The notes under the pieces: generated by a model | The model's database searches: none | What the model saw: only the letters and a program-made list of their open reading frames with translations | Told to the model about the DNA's origin: nothing | DNA from: Bacillota bacterium | GTDB taxonomy: Bacteria > Bacillota > Clostridia > Lachnospirales > Lachnospiraceae | DNA: 27,565 nt | Direction of reading: 5' to 3' | Assembly: GCA_023410575.1 (NCBI GenBank) | Contig: JAEYPP010000072.1 | Span: 1-27,565 of the forward strand | Translations under genes and position numbers: made by a program | Part shown: piece after piece, positions 14,827 to 22,791 of the stretch | Layout of the letters: each line of letters starts with the position of its first letter | Position numbering within the stretch: position 1 is the stretch's first letter

Positions 14827-17466
14827 ATGCAATTTCATTCCCTATCAGTAAAAGAAACACTACAAGTCTTAAATGTAAATACGAAATTAGGTCTGTCCGA
14901 GGCCGAAGCACAAAAAAGGCTTCAAAAGTTTGGGAAAAATGAGTTAGAATCGAAAAAGGGTAAAAGTCTCCTTGCCCGTTTTTTTGCTCAATTTTCTGAT
15001 TTTATGATTATTGTTCTTATTTGTGCGGCCTTTCTCTCATTCGGAATCTCACTTCTAAAAGGAGAAGCCGATTATATTGATCCAATTATTATCTTCGCCA
15101 TTATAATCCTAAACTCCATCTTAGGTGTGATTCAAGAAGCAAAAGCAGAACGATCCCTAGAAGCATTAAAAAAAATGGCTGCACCAAATGCAGTTGTTTT
15201 AAGAAACGGGAAGCAATCTTTAATTCCCTCTAGTGAATTAGTACCCGGAGATATTATTTATCTAGATACTGGTCATTACGTACCAGCAGATGCAAGACTA
15301 ATCAGTTGCACGAACTTAAAAGTGGATGAATCCTCGCTTACCGGTGAGTCCCATCCAGTTGAAAAAGATGCAGACATCGTATTAAAAGAAAATACAATGC
15401 TTGGGGATCGTAAAAATATGGTACCATCCTCTGGTATCGTTACATTTGGTCGTGGTATTGCTATTGTTACAGCTACTGGAATGCATACCGAAGTAGGTCA
15501 AATTGCAAAAATGATTATGCAAGAAGATACAGCTGACACTCCACTGCAAAAAAAACTTGCGAAAACAGGACAGTTTCTGGGGATTGCTGCACTTACAATC
15601 TGTATCATTATTTTTATCTTAGGCGCTCTACAAGGTCGAGGTATATTTGATATGTTTATGACAAGTGTTAGCTTGGCTGTGGCTGCTATTCCTGAAGGTC
15701 TACCTGCGATTGTCACAATTATGTTATCTCTTGGGGTTCAACGTATGGCAAAAAAAAATGCAATTATTCGAAAATTGCCTGCCGTTGAAACACTTGGTAG
15801 TGCAACATTTATATGTTCTGATAAAACTGGTACACTCACACAGAACCTTATGACAGTTACAGAGATTGCTTCCGTACATGGTCTTGAAAATGAGAGAAAA
15901 CCTTTCGGTTTACGCCTTCTTGAAATGGCTGCCTTGTGCAATAATGCAACAATACAAGAGAGTACAAAAGAAGCACTTGGTGAGCCAACAGAGAAGGCTT
16001 TAGTCGTAGCTGCTTATCGCAATCACATTGATAAAAATATCCTGGATGCTAATAAACCAAGAGTTCGAGAAATTCCCTTCGATTCCTCTCGTAAATTAAT
16101 GACAACCATTCACAAACTAAGTGATGGAAAATACTTAGTTATCACAAAAGGTGCATATGACGTTTTAGTCAGGCATTGTTCTGGCGTCGAAAAAGATGGT
16201 TTAACGATTCCACTTAAGTATAAGGAGCAAGCACTGCTAGAGCACGTGTGTCTTACTATGACAGAAAAAGCACTACGTGTTTTAGCTGTCGCTTATAAGA
16301 TTACCGATTATCGATCCATAAATAATCTAACAGATGATGCCATAGAAAGTGATCTGACTCTCCTCGGTCTACTAGGAATGATTGACCCGCCACGTGAGGA
16401 GGTAAAAGAAGCCGTGGCTGTATGTAAAGCAGCTGGAATCACTCCAGTCATGATTACGGGCGATCACATCTCAACTGCTTGTGCAATTGCAAAGACACTT
16501 GGTATTTTACCGACAACTGGGGAAGAAATTAAAGCAATCAGTGGGGAAGAAATTAAAGCAATCAGTGGGGAAGAGCTGAATAAATTATCAGATAAGGAAT
16601 TAGAGCAATCCATCTACAAATACCGAGTATTCGCCCGCGTATCACCAACTCATAAAGTACGTATTGTAAAGGCTTTGCAAAAACGAGGCGAAGTAGTTGC
16701 AATGACTGGTGATGGTGTGAACGATGCTCCTGCTCTAAAGACAGCAGATATCGGTTGTTCCATGGGTTTAAGTGGTACCGATGTTGCTAAAAATGCCTCG
16801 GATATGATTTTAGCTGATGACAACTTTGCGACGATTGTCTCTGCTGTAAAGGAGGGGCGTGGAATCTATGATAATATTCGAAAATCGATTCACTTTTTAC
16901 TCTCGAGTAACATCGGTGAAATTATTACCATATTTATTGCTATCCTATTTGGCTTACCAGCGCCTTTAGTGGCGGTTCAACTATTATGGGTTAATCTAGT
17001 TACCGATTCACTTCCTGCAATTGCTCTTGGGGTAGAACCGACTCCAGATGATATTATGTATAAAAAGCCAGTATCACAAAAAAAAGGAATGTTTGCAGAC
17101 GGATTGATATTTAAGATAATATTTGAGGGTGGTATGATCGGGTCTCTTGCTCTCATAGCCTATATTATCGGTGGGCAAACAATGTGCTTTGCTGTACTAA
17201 GCCTTTCTCAGCTCTTCCATGCGTTTAATATGCGCAGTGAACACTCCATCTTTCATATTGGGCTATTTACTAATCCAAAGATGATTCTCTCATTCATCAT
17301 TGGTACGATAATGCAAGTAACTGTAATTTCTGTTGATTCATTAGCTCGGATTTTTAAGGTCATACCTTTATCTCTCACCGAATGGATTACTGTTTTCTTA
17401 TTCTCAATTATGCCGATTATCATTGTTGAGTTTCAAAAGAAAATTAACTCCAATAATCCAATATAG
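14827..17466 (+). CDS. P-type Ca2+-transporting ATPase
   Basis: An 879-residue P2-type pump that exports Ca2+ using ATP. Seen in order: N-terminal cation ATPase domain (~1-70), actuator motif DESSLTGES, helix-4 motif PEGLPAI (~288-294), phosphorylation site CSDKTGTLTQN (~331-341), ATP-binding KGAYD, hinge TGDGVNDAP (~627-635) and helix-6 VNLVTDSLPAIALG, whose Asn and Asp are Ca2+ ligands in SERCA/PMCA-type pumps. The length suits bacterial calcium pumps such as YloB/LMCA1. GGAG before the ATG supports the start. Residues 565-588 contain a perfect 8-residue duplication (GEEIKAIS) followed by a third diverged copy (GEELNKLS). A perfect 14-bp terminator follows. Mn2+ or broad specificity is possible. 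Confidence 0.93.
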   Translation: MQFHSLSVKETLQVLNVNTKLGLSEAEAQKRLQKFGKNELESKKGKSLLARFFAQFSDFMIIVLICAAFLSFGISLLKGEADYIDPIIIFAIIILNSILGVIQEAKAERSLEALKKMAAPNAVVLRNGKQSLIPSSELVPGDIIYLDTGHYVPADARLISCTNLKVDESSLTGESHPVEKDADIVLKENTMLGDRKNMVPSSGIVTFGRGIAIVTATGMHTEVGQIAKMIMQEDTADTPLQKKLAKTGQFLGIAALTICIIIFILGALQGRGIFDMFMTSVSLAVAAIPEGLPAIVTIMLSLGVQRMAKKNAIIRKLPAVETLGSATFICSDKTGTLTQNLMTVTEIASVHGLENERKPFGLRLLEMAALCNNATIQESTKEALGEPTEKALVVAAYRNHIDKNILDANKPRVREIPFDSSRKLMTTIHKLSDGKYLVITKGAYDVLVRHCSGVEKDGLTIPLKYKEQALLEHVCLTMTEKALRVLAVAYKITDYRSINNLTDDAIESDLTLLGLLGMIDPPREEVKEAVAVCKAAGITPVMITGDHISTACAIAKTLGILPTTGEEIKAISGEEIKAISGEELNKLSDKELEQSIYKYRVFARVSPTHKVRIVKALQKRGEVVAMTGDGVNDAPALKTADIGCSMGLSGTDVAKNASDMILADDNFATIVSAVKEGRGIYDNIRKSIHFLLSSNIGEIITIFIAILFGLPAPLVAVQLLWVNLVTDSLPAIALGVEPTPDDIMYKKPVSQKKGMFADGLIFKIIFEGGMIGSLALIAYIIGGQTMCFAVLSLSQLFHAFNMRSEHSIFHIGLFTNPKMILSFIIGTIMQVTVISVDSLARIFKVIPLSLTEWITVFLFSIMPIIIVEFQKKINSNNPI
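16519..16590 (+). repeat. 24-bp tandem duplication inside the ATPase gene
   Basis: Bases 16519-16542 and 16543-16566 are identical; 16567-16590 is a diverged third copy beginning GGGGAAGAGCTG. It encodes G-E-E-I-K-A-I-S twice, then G-E-E-L-N-K-L-S. Confidence 0.95.
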
Positions 17467-17533
17467 ACTTAGAATATGAAAACCAAGGAACAGAAAGGAG
17501 AAGTAAACTTGCTAAAATAAAAACCGATAAACA

Positions 17534-17571
17534 AACAAGGAGAAGTACACTTGCGAATACTTCTCCTTGTT
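17534..17571. terminator. Bidirectional terminator between ATPase and thioesterase genes
   Basis: A perfect 14-bp stem, AACAAGGAGAAGTA (17534-17547) with TACTTCTCCTTGTT (17558-17571), and a 10-base loop. It lies between convergent genes. T-tracts are weak on both sides. Confidence 0.75.
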
Positions 17572-17587
17572 ATGAAGAAAAGAACGT

Positions 17588-18022
17588 TTAATTGCTTTTT
17601 GTTAATTCCATAAATAAATCGTATAGTTCTTTGTTTTCTTTTAGTAAACGTATCGGTTTACAATCATGATTTAGGATACAATGCTCACTTTTACCAACCG
17701 TTCGGACTTCCTTTGTTGCCTTATCTATCACTGTATACTCAACTGTAAATTTCACTCCATTAAATGATGTAATTCTTGAACTAATCTCTACAATATCTTG
17801 ATAACGCACCATAGATTTATATTCTGCATACACATTCAAAACAGGGCTTATAATCCCTTCTGCTTCCATTCTTTTATAGCTAAAACCTACCTGCTCTAAA
17901 AAGTCTGTTCGTGCCTCTTCAAACCAACGAATATAATTTGAATGATGCACACATCCCATCTGGTCAGTTTCGTAATATTGCGCTTTGTGCTCGTATACAT
18001 GAACCTTGTCCATAATGCCCAT
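17588..18022 (-). CDS. Acyl-CoA thioesterase (YbgC/FadM-like hotdog)
   Basis: A 144-residue single hotdog-fold 4HBT thioesterase. The N-terminal motif Y-Y-E-T-D-Q-M-G-C-V-H-H-S-N-Y contains the catalytic Asp and the N-Y-x-R-W-F-E-E-A-R helix typical of the YbgC/FadM group. The reaction would be hydrolysis of short or medium acyl-CoA thioesters in the cytoplasm; the physiological substrate is unknown. It starts two bases after the YwlG stop, so the two are co-transcribed. A start at the ATG three codons later is also possible. Confidence 0.85.
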   Translation of the reverse strand: MGIMDKVHVYEHKAQYYETDQMGCVHHSNYIRWFEEARTDFLEQVGFSYKRMEAEGIISPVLNVYAEYKSMVRYQDIVEISSRITSFNGVKFTVEYTVIDKATKEVRTVGKSEHCILNHDCKPIRLLKENKELYDLFMELTKSN

Positions 18023-18024
18023 AA

Positions 18025-18579
18025 TTATCTTTCCCCTTTGATTTTGTACTGAGCTCGCTCACCACCAATAAATTTTGGTCTCGTTTTTGCGCAGACAAGA
18101 TTTGCTTCCCCGATCTTTTTTATGCTTAAACGAACTGGAACAGCCACTGCTTTAAGATGCATACCAATCAATGTATCACCAATATCAATTCCGGCATGAG
18201 CTTTTATCTCTTCAATAGCAACTGGCTTGCTCATATTTGCATAAACACAGGTTGCAAAGGAACCTCCTGCATGTGGATGAGGTACAACATTAACCTCCTC
18301 ATATCCATATTCTCTCCGAGCTTCCTCCTCTATAATTATGCAACGGTTCAAGTGCTCGCAACACTGAGCAGCTAAATAGATATTCTTTTCTTTTAGCACC
18401 GGCATAATTCCCCGATATACAGACTCCGCTGCTTCCATCGCTGAATTTGTACCTATTTTATCTCCCATGATTTCGCTGGAAGAACACCCGATAACTACAA
18501 TTTGATGTTCTTTTAATCCACCCACTTCAATTAATTCAGTGATAGCTCTTCTAGCACTTTCTTCTATTTCAAACAACAT
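18025..18579 (-). CDS. UPF0340 / TIGR01440 protein (YwlG-like)
   Basis: A 184-residue cytoplasmic protein of the YwlG family (DUF436), function unknown. Recognisable stretches are VVIGCSSSEIMGDKIGT, AAQCCEHLNR, VVPHPHAGGSFA and KTRPKFIGGERAQY, all characteristic of the family. In many Firmicutes it lies near glyA/upp-type genes, which are absent here. I take the ATG at 18577-18579 with AAAGGA upstream; the longer TTG start at 18603 would add eight residues that contain this ribosome binding site. First gene of a two-gene operon with the thioesterase. Confidence 0.88.
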   Translation of the reverse strand: MLFEIEESARRAITELIEVGGLKEHQIVVIGCSSSEIMGDKIGTNSAMEAAESVYRGIMPVLKEKNIYLAAQCCEHLNRCIIIEEEARREYGYEEVNVVPHPHAGGSFATCVYANMSKPVAIEEIKAHAGIDIGDTLIGMHLKAVAVPVRLSIKKIGEANLVCAKTRPKFIGGERAQYKIKGER

Positions 18580-18630
18580 ATTATCACATCCTTTCGAGAC
18601 CAAAGTGTATTGCTTATCGTTTCAATGAGT

Positions 18631-18639
18631 ATTATAACA
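18631..18639 (-). promoter_or_regulatory. Extended -10 promoter of the ywlG-thioesterase operon
   Basis: On the minus strand TGTTATAAT gives a perfect -10 with the TGn extension, about 50 bases before the ATG. A weak -35 (TTTGCA) lies 16 bases upstream. Confidence 0.65.
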
Positions 18640-18665
18640 CAAATGCAAGATATGCAAACCACTTC

Positions 18666-18694
18666 TTGTTATTTTTGATCTCATGGTGTAAAAT
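18666..18694 (+). promoter_or_regulatory. Promoter of the 68-residue protein gene
   Basis: TTGTTA (18666-18671) and TAAAAT (18689-18694) are separated by 17 bases. Transcription would begin near 18701, leaving a very short leader that is little more than the Shine-Dalgarno. Confidence 0.65.
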
Positions 18695-18715
18695 AGCTAC
18701 AAAAGGAGGGATTTC

Positions 18716-18922
18716 ATGAATCAAAAGAAAGAAGGATATACCCCAATCCAACCATATGATATTACATTAGGTGAAAATTATCGTATTTATGATAAGACGA
18801 CATACACCCAAGATAAAGACTTATGTGGTGGTAAGGATTCCATACGCTTATCAAGTGGCAATGTCTGTAAATATTATAATGCAAAAATTTGTGACTGCTA
18901 TAAGTTAGGCGATGAAAGCTAG
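18716..18922 (+). CDS. Small Cys-containing protein, unknown function
   Basis: A 68-residue hydrophilic protein with a strong ribosome binding site (AAGGAGGG, five bases before the ATG) and its own promoter, so I regard it as real. There is no signal peptide or membrane segment. Four Cys fall in the second half (C37, C51, C59, C61), the last pair as C-x-C in ICDCYKL. The pattern C-x13-C-x7-C-x-C could bind a metal or be redox-active, but it is not a zinc-ribbon spacing I recognise. It is divergent from the ywlG operon and convergent with enolase; its TAG stop overlaps the enolase stop. I do not recognise the family. Confidence 0.7.
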   Translation: MNQKKEGYTPIQPYDITLGENYRIYDKTTYTQDKDLCGGKDSIRLSSGNVCKYYNAKICDCYKLGDES

Positions 18923-18945
18923 AGTAGTACTTTAAAAGCTTTTTT
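18915..18945 (+). terminator. Possible terminator of the small gene, inside the enolase 3' end
   Basis: AAAGCT (18915-18920) can pair with AGCTTT (18937-18942), followed by TTT and CCC. It overlaps the last codons of both convergent genes. The stem is short, so this is tentative. Confidence 0.35.
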
Positions 18946-20232
18946 CCCTGGATAAACTGCGGACATACCAAGCTCTTGTTCAATACGTAATAATTGATTG
19001 TATTTTGCCACACGATCACTACGACTTGGTGCACCTGTCTTTATCTGCCCAGCATTGGTAGCTACTGCAATATCAGCTAAAGTTACATCTTCTGTTTCTC
19101 CTGATCGATGAGATACAATTGCAGTCCAAGCTTGATTTTTTGCCATTTCAATAGCATTCAGCGTTTCTGTTAATGTTCCAATTTGATTAAATTTAATCAG
19201 TACAGAATTGGAAACCTCTTCTTTGATTCCTTTTAAGATACGATTTGTATTTGTAACAAACAAATCATCACCAACCAGTTGAATTCGATTGCCTAATCGT
19301 TTTGTTAACTTGGCCCATCCTTCCCAGTCCTCTTCTGCTAAACCATCCTCCAAAGAAAGAATAGGATATTTATCACACAATCCTTCCCAATAATCAATCA
19401 TCTGATCTACGGACTTTATTTCTCCTGATTTCCAGAATAAATAACTACCTTCTTTTCCTTCTTTTTTTGCTTCTTCATACATCTCAGTCGCAGCCGCATC
19501 CATTGCAATATAAAAGTCACTTCCAGGCGTATAACCCGCTTTTTTAATTGCCTCCACAATATACATTAAAGCTTGTTCATCTGACTCAAACTTAGGAGCA
19601 AACCCACCTTCATCACCAACAGCAGTAACATAATTATCACTCTTTAGTAATTTTTTAAGTGTGTGGAATACTGTTGTACTTCTTTCTAATGCATCACTAA
19701 ACGTTCTTGCACCTACTGGCATAATCATAAATTCCTGAATATTAAGACTGGAATCAGCATGCTTTCCTCCGTTGATAATGTTCATCATGGGAACTGGTAA
19801 TGTTCTTGCATTCGTTCCACCAAGATATTGATATAATGGTAAACCGCATGAAATCGCTGCTGCTTTTGCATTCGCTAGACTTACTGCTAAAATCGCATTG
19901 GCTCCAAGATGTCCTTTATTTAACGTTCCATCTGCTGCAATCATAGCTGCATCAACTTCTACCTGATTGAACGGATTCCTTCCAATCACTGCCTCTGCTA
20001 ATTCCCTTTTTACATGATCAACTGCATTTTTAACACCATTTCCAAGATAACGGTTTTTATCTCCATCTCTTAATTCAACCGCTTCAAATGCACCTGTAGA
20101 AGCGCCAGATGGTGCTGCTGCCCTACCGACACTTCCATCACTTAAGATTACTTCTGCCTCTACTGTTGGATTACCTCTAGAATCAAGAATCTCTCTACCT
20201 TTTACTTTTTCAATACTAACCATATGTTTCAT
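18919..20232 (-). CDS. eno: Enolase
   Basis: Converts 2-phosphoglycerate to phosphoenolpyruvate in glycolysis. A full-length, 437-residue cytoplasmic enzyme. Family landmarks: REILDSRGNPTVEAEV, the mobile loop SGASTG, the metal and catalytic segments SLEDGLAEEDWEGW and GDDLFVTN, KFNQIGTLTET with the catalytic Lys, VSHRSGETED and IKTGAPSRSDRVAKYNQLLRIE. Small departures from the common consensus are seen: S-S-L-N-I-Q-E-F where N-N-V-D-I-Q-E-F is usual, and KFNQIG where KVNQIG is usual. These may reflect lineage or a second enolase copy. It stands alone rather than in the gap-pgk-tpi-gpm cluster. AAAGGA lies 12 bases before the ATG; another ATG three codons downstream is less likely. No clear minus-strand terminator follows. 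Confidence 0.96.
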   Translation of the reverse strand: MKHMVSIEKVKGREILDSRGNPTVEAEVILSDGSVGRAAAPSGASTGAFEAVELRDGDKNRYLGNGVKNAVDHVKRELAEAVIGRNPFNQVEVDAAMIAADGTLNKGHLGANAILAVSLANAKAAAISCGLPLYQYLGGTNARTLPVPMMNIINGGKHADSSLNIQEFMIMPVGARTFSDALERSTTVFHTLKKLLKSDNYVTAVGDEGGFAPKFESDEQALMYIVEAIKKAGYTPGSDFYIAMDAAATEMYEEAKKEGKEGSYLFWKSGEIKSVDQMIDYWEGLCDKYPILSLEDGLAEEDWEGWAKLTKRLGNRIQLVGDDLFVTNTNRILKGIKEEVSNSVLIKFNQIGTLTETLNAIEMAKNQAWTAIVSHRSGETEDVTLADIAVATNAGQIKTGAPSRSDRVAKYNQLLRIEQELGMSAVYPGKKAFKVLL

Positions 20233-20329
20233 AAATAAGTATCATCCTTTCCACAAATTATTATTAAATCAAGTAAACTGTTTATAAGTTCTATTAATGT
20301 CCTTTTTGATACTATTTATACAAATATAA

Positions 20330-20392
20330 ATTTAAAAGAGAGCTATTACAAAATATAATTTACAGATAGAAAAATTATTTTTGTAACAGCTC
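20330..20392 (-). terminator. Terminator of the cell-wall hydrolase gene
   Basis: GAGCTATTACAAAA (20340-20353) pairs with TTTTGTAACAGCTC (20379-20392) with one A/C mismatch. On the minus strand it is followed by TCTTTTAAATTT. It lies 66 bases after the stop and ends transcription before the enolase leader. Confidence 0.7.
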
Positions 20393-20457
20393 CCAAAATA
20401 TATAGGTAATGCTATAAATTACTTAGTCATATTTATGTTAATTAATTCAATGTTAAA

Positions 20458-21756
20458 TTATCTTGCGTAGAAACAATGACAACCAAGAACGTAATATTTC
20501 TTATAGCTGGAGTAATTCGCTTTGCTCTTCATAATAAAATACTTATAATCGCCTATGTTATTATTACCTGCAAGTGCTTCAATTGCAGCCTTTTTATTAC
20601 TTTCTGTAACTCGAGATGAATACGCTTCAATTCTTCCCGAATTAGCTCCTGAAAACTGTCCAGGTGCATAAACAACTGACTTAATTGTATTTCCCCAATA
20701 ACCATCTAACATTCGATTGATTACAACATTCGCTACTGCTAATTGTCCTTCATAAGATTCACCACCAGCTTCCATTGCAACTACGGTTGCTAATAAGAAG
20801 ATATCGTCATCGGAAACTGTAATTGCTTTACGATTTGTTGATGCTGGTTTGTGTTTCTTTGCTTCTTGTAATGCTTTTGCTAGCTGTGCTGCTTTTGCTG
20901 CTTCCTCTTCTTCTGCTTTGCTCACTGCGGTTTTTAATGAAAACTTAGTTTCAACAAGCTCACTTGATATATAGGCTAAAGTGCCTTCCTCGTTATACAT
21001 TACGGCAATCCAATCATCTCGATCCATCTCTGGTACATGAGTAAAAGTATCGCCTTTGCTAGCTTTAGTTAATATTTCACTATCAATGGTTGGCTTTGTT
21101 CTAATATTAACGGAGTTAGCGGTAACTACAGCCTTAAATGCATCTAAACTTTTCGCAATTGTAATTGCTTGATCATCAAAGTAAAGATAATCATTGTTTA
21201 CATAACCTTCGACAGAACCTGATTTTATCTTGGTCCATTCAATTCCTTTTTCAACCACTACTGCATAAGATTCTTTATAGAGTTTTCCAACAACCTCAGA
21301 ATCTTGCTTTGCTTCACTACGAATATTCAAAAATTCATTCACATTAGGAAGCACTTTGTTAAACTCAAAATCTAATTCCGATAAACTTAACGTTGAAGTA
21401 ATCATTGCCTCAACTGAGTCTGAAGCGACTTCTTCTACCAATTCAAAAGAATCAATCTCGTTGTTAAGTTCTTCTTCTAATAACTCATTCTCTTCTTCGA
21501 TGCTAATATCTGTTTCTTGTTCCAACAGATCTTTCGCTGTAACACTGTCACGTAATAAAGTTGTAGCGTAAAGATTAACATTGGCAGCTACCAAGTCAGA
21601 AACACTCATGGTATCTTCTGGCTGTGTATCTGCAGCTACTTCAACTGTCTCGTCTTGTACTTCGTTTTTTTCTATGTAGAATGATGTTCCTACGATTGCG
21701 AAAAAAATAATGAAGGTAACGATAAAAGCTGCTGTAACCTTATTCTTTGTTTTCAT
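20458..21756 (-). CDS. Exported SH3/SleB-type cell-wall hydrolase
   Basis: About 432 residues. An N-terminal membrane helix (uncleaved anchor or signal, FIVTFIIFFAIVGTSFYI) is followed by an acidic linker rich in Glu, two bacterial SH3 domains (LNIRSEAKQDSEVVGKLY and VNIRTKPTIDSEILTKA) that bind peptidoglycan, an Ala/Lys-rich helix and a C-terminal Hydrolase_2 (SleB/CwlJ) domain. That domain runs from DDDIFLLATVVAMEAGGESYEGQLAVANVVINRM, whose Glu is the catalytic candidate, to the end. The domain is a lytic transglycosylase or glucosaminidase-like cortex/wall hydrolase; a vegetative promoter suggests growth use rather than spore germination. I choose ATG 21754-21756, 12 codons inside the longest frame, because AGG lies at a suitable distance and the first ATG lacks a site. 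Confidence 0.87.
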   Translation of the reverse strand: MKTKNKVTAAFIVTFIIFFAIVGTSFYIEKNEVQDETVEVAADTQPEDTMSVSDLVAANVNLYATTLLRDSVTAKDLLEQETDISIEEENELLEEELNNEIDSFELVEEVASDSVEAMITSTLSLSELDFEFNKVLPNVNEFLNIRSEAKQDSEVVGKLYKESYAVVVEKGIEWTKIKSGSVEGYVNNDYLYFDDQAITIAKSLDAFKAVVTANSVNIRTKPTIDSEILTKASKGDTFTHVPEMDRDDWIAVMYNEEGTLAYISSELVETKFSLKTAVSKAEEEEAAKAAQLAKALQEAKKHKPASTNRKAITVSDDDIFLLATVVAMEAGGESYEGQLAVANVVINRMLDGYWGNTIKSVVYAPGQFSGANSGRIEAYSSRVTESNKKAAIEALAGNNNIGDYKYFIMKSKANYSSYKKYYVLGCHCFYAR

Positions 21757-21851
21757 ATTCTTACCTAATTCCTTTCGATGTGATTTCTTCATGTTTAATA
21801 AATATTCATGAAGGAACTATCTCATAATTATTACAGAAATATTACAAAACA

Positions 21852-21880
21852 ATTTTACCAAATTATTATTTCTTTGTCAA
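21852..21880 (-). promoter_or_regulatory. Consensus sigma-A promoter of the cell-wall hydrolase gene
   Basis: Perfect TTGACA (21875-21880), 17-base spacer, TAAAAT (21852-21857) on the minus strand. This gives a leader of about 90 bases to the chosen start. Confidence 0.85.
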
Positions 21881-21930
21881 CCTTTGGAACAATCCCCTCG
21901 TTTTACAAGGTATGGCTATCATCATTTTCT

Positions 21931-22785
21931 TTAATCTTTTACAAAATTAGCATAGTTTAACGAATGAATCTCATTCCCATAAATCATCATAAAAGGTGAG
22001 ATTTCACCATCCATTTCACTTTCCATTGTATCTGTCAATTCTATCTGATCAATCTTGATTGTTTCTGCCAGTTTAAGTAATGCTTGCTTAAGAGCTTTTA
22101 ATGATAGAGTGGTTTCCTTTACATATAATACTTTATGATTGTTATCGTAATAGTAGAACAAGCTTCCCTTTTCATTCAAAGTTTCAACCTTTACAGCCTT
22201 ACCCTTGTTAAATTGCCATTCCTTCATTACATAATTAAGCCCCTCGATATCCCACTTTACATAACCAAGATTAGAAAATCGCTGTTCTCTCATTTGATAT
22301 AGATCTGTCGGTAAAAGCTCTCCAAAACTCACATCTGCATCTTCTTCACTACACTTTTTCATGAATTGATCTTCTGTAGCAAAACGGACTATCCTTTTAT
22401 TACAAGCAATTTGGTATCCTAAATTGGCATAGTACTCAAAGAGTTCTTTGGAAGCAGGTACTAAAATAGTACCCTGATATTCCTTTCCGACTCTAGAATT
22501 AATATATCGTATTAAACTGGACGCTATACCTCTACCTTGCCAGTAAGGATCTGTTGCTACTGCATATACATAACGAATATTAATCGTCGTTTGTTGATAG
22601 GAAATCTCCCCAGGTATTAAAGTTGCCATAGCTACAGGATTTCCATCGATTGTATGCACTAATGTTTCTACCTGTGGAAACCTCTCTTCAAAGTAAAAAT
22701 CAATATAAGAGTCCTCATCATGAAAACATCTTTTCCATATTTCTTTTAATCTAGGAATCATCTCACAACTTGCTATCTCAATCAT
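21931..22785 (-). CDS. GNAT-family N-acetyltransferase
   Basis: A 284-residue protein with a GNAT domain in the N-terminal half. The acetyl-CoA binding motif A is VYAVATDPYWQGRGIASSLIRYI (Q-x-x-G-x-G/A type), followed by motif B around KELFEYYANLGYQI. The C-terminal ~140 residues are a second domain without a motif I recognise, a layout reminiscent of two-domain GNATs. The acceptor is unknown. It lies six bases after the DUF2156 gene and is co-transcribed with it. Confidence 0.8.
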   Translation of the reverse strand: MIEIASCEMIPRLKEIWKRCFHDEDSYIDFYFEERFPQVETLVHTIDGNPVAMATLIPGEISYQQTTINIRYVYAVATDPYWQGRGIASSLIRYINSRVGKEYQGTILVPASKELFEYYANLGYQIACNKRIVRFATEDQFMKKCSEEDADVSFGELLPTDLYQMREQRFSNLGYVKWDIEGLNYVMKEWQFNKGKAVKVETLNEKGSLFYYYDNNHKVLYVKETTLSLKALKQALLKLAETIKIDQIELTDTMESEMDGEISPFMMIYGNEIHSLNYANFVKD

Positions 22786-22791
22786 AGTTTA

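Noticed and set aside
14733..14942. Hydrophobic plus-strand frame overlapping the start of the ATPase gene
   Set aside because: It runs into the ATPase in another frame and has no credible ribosome site; the ATPase start is supported instead.
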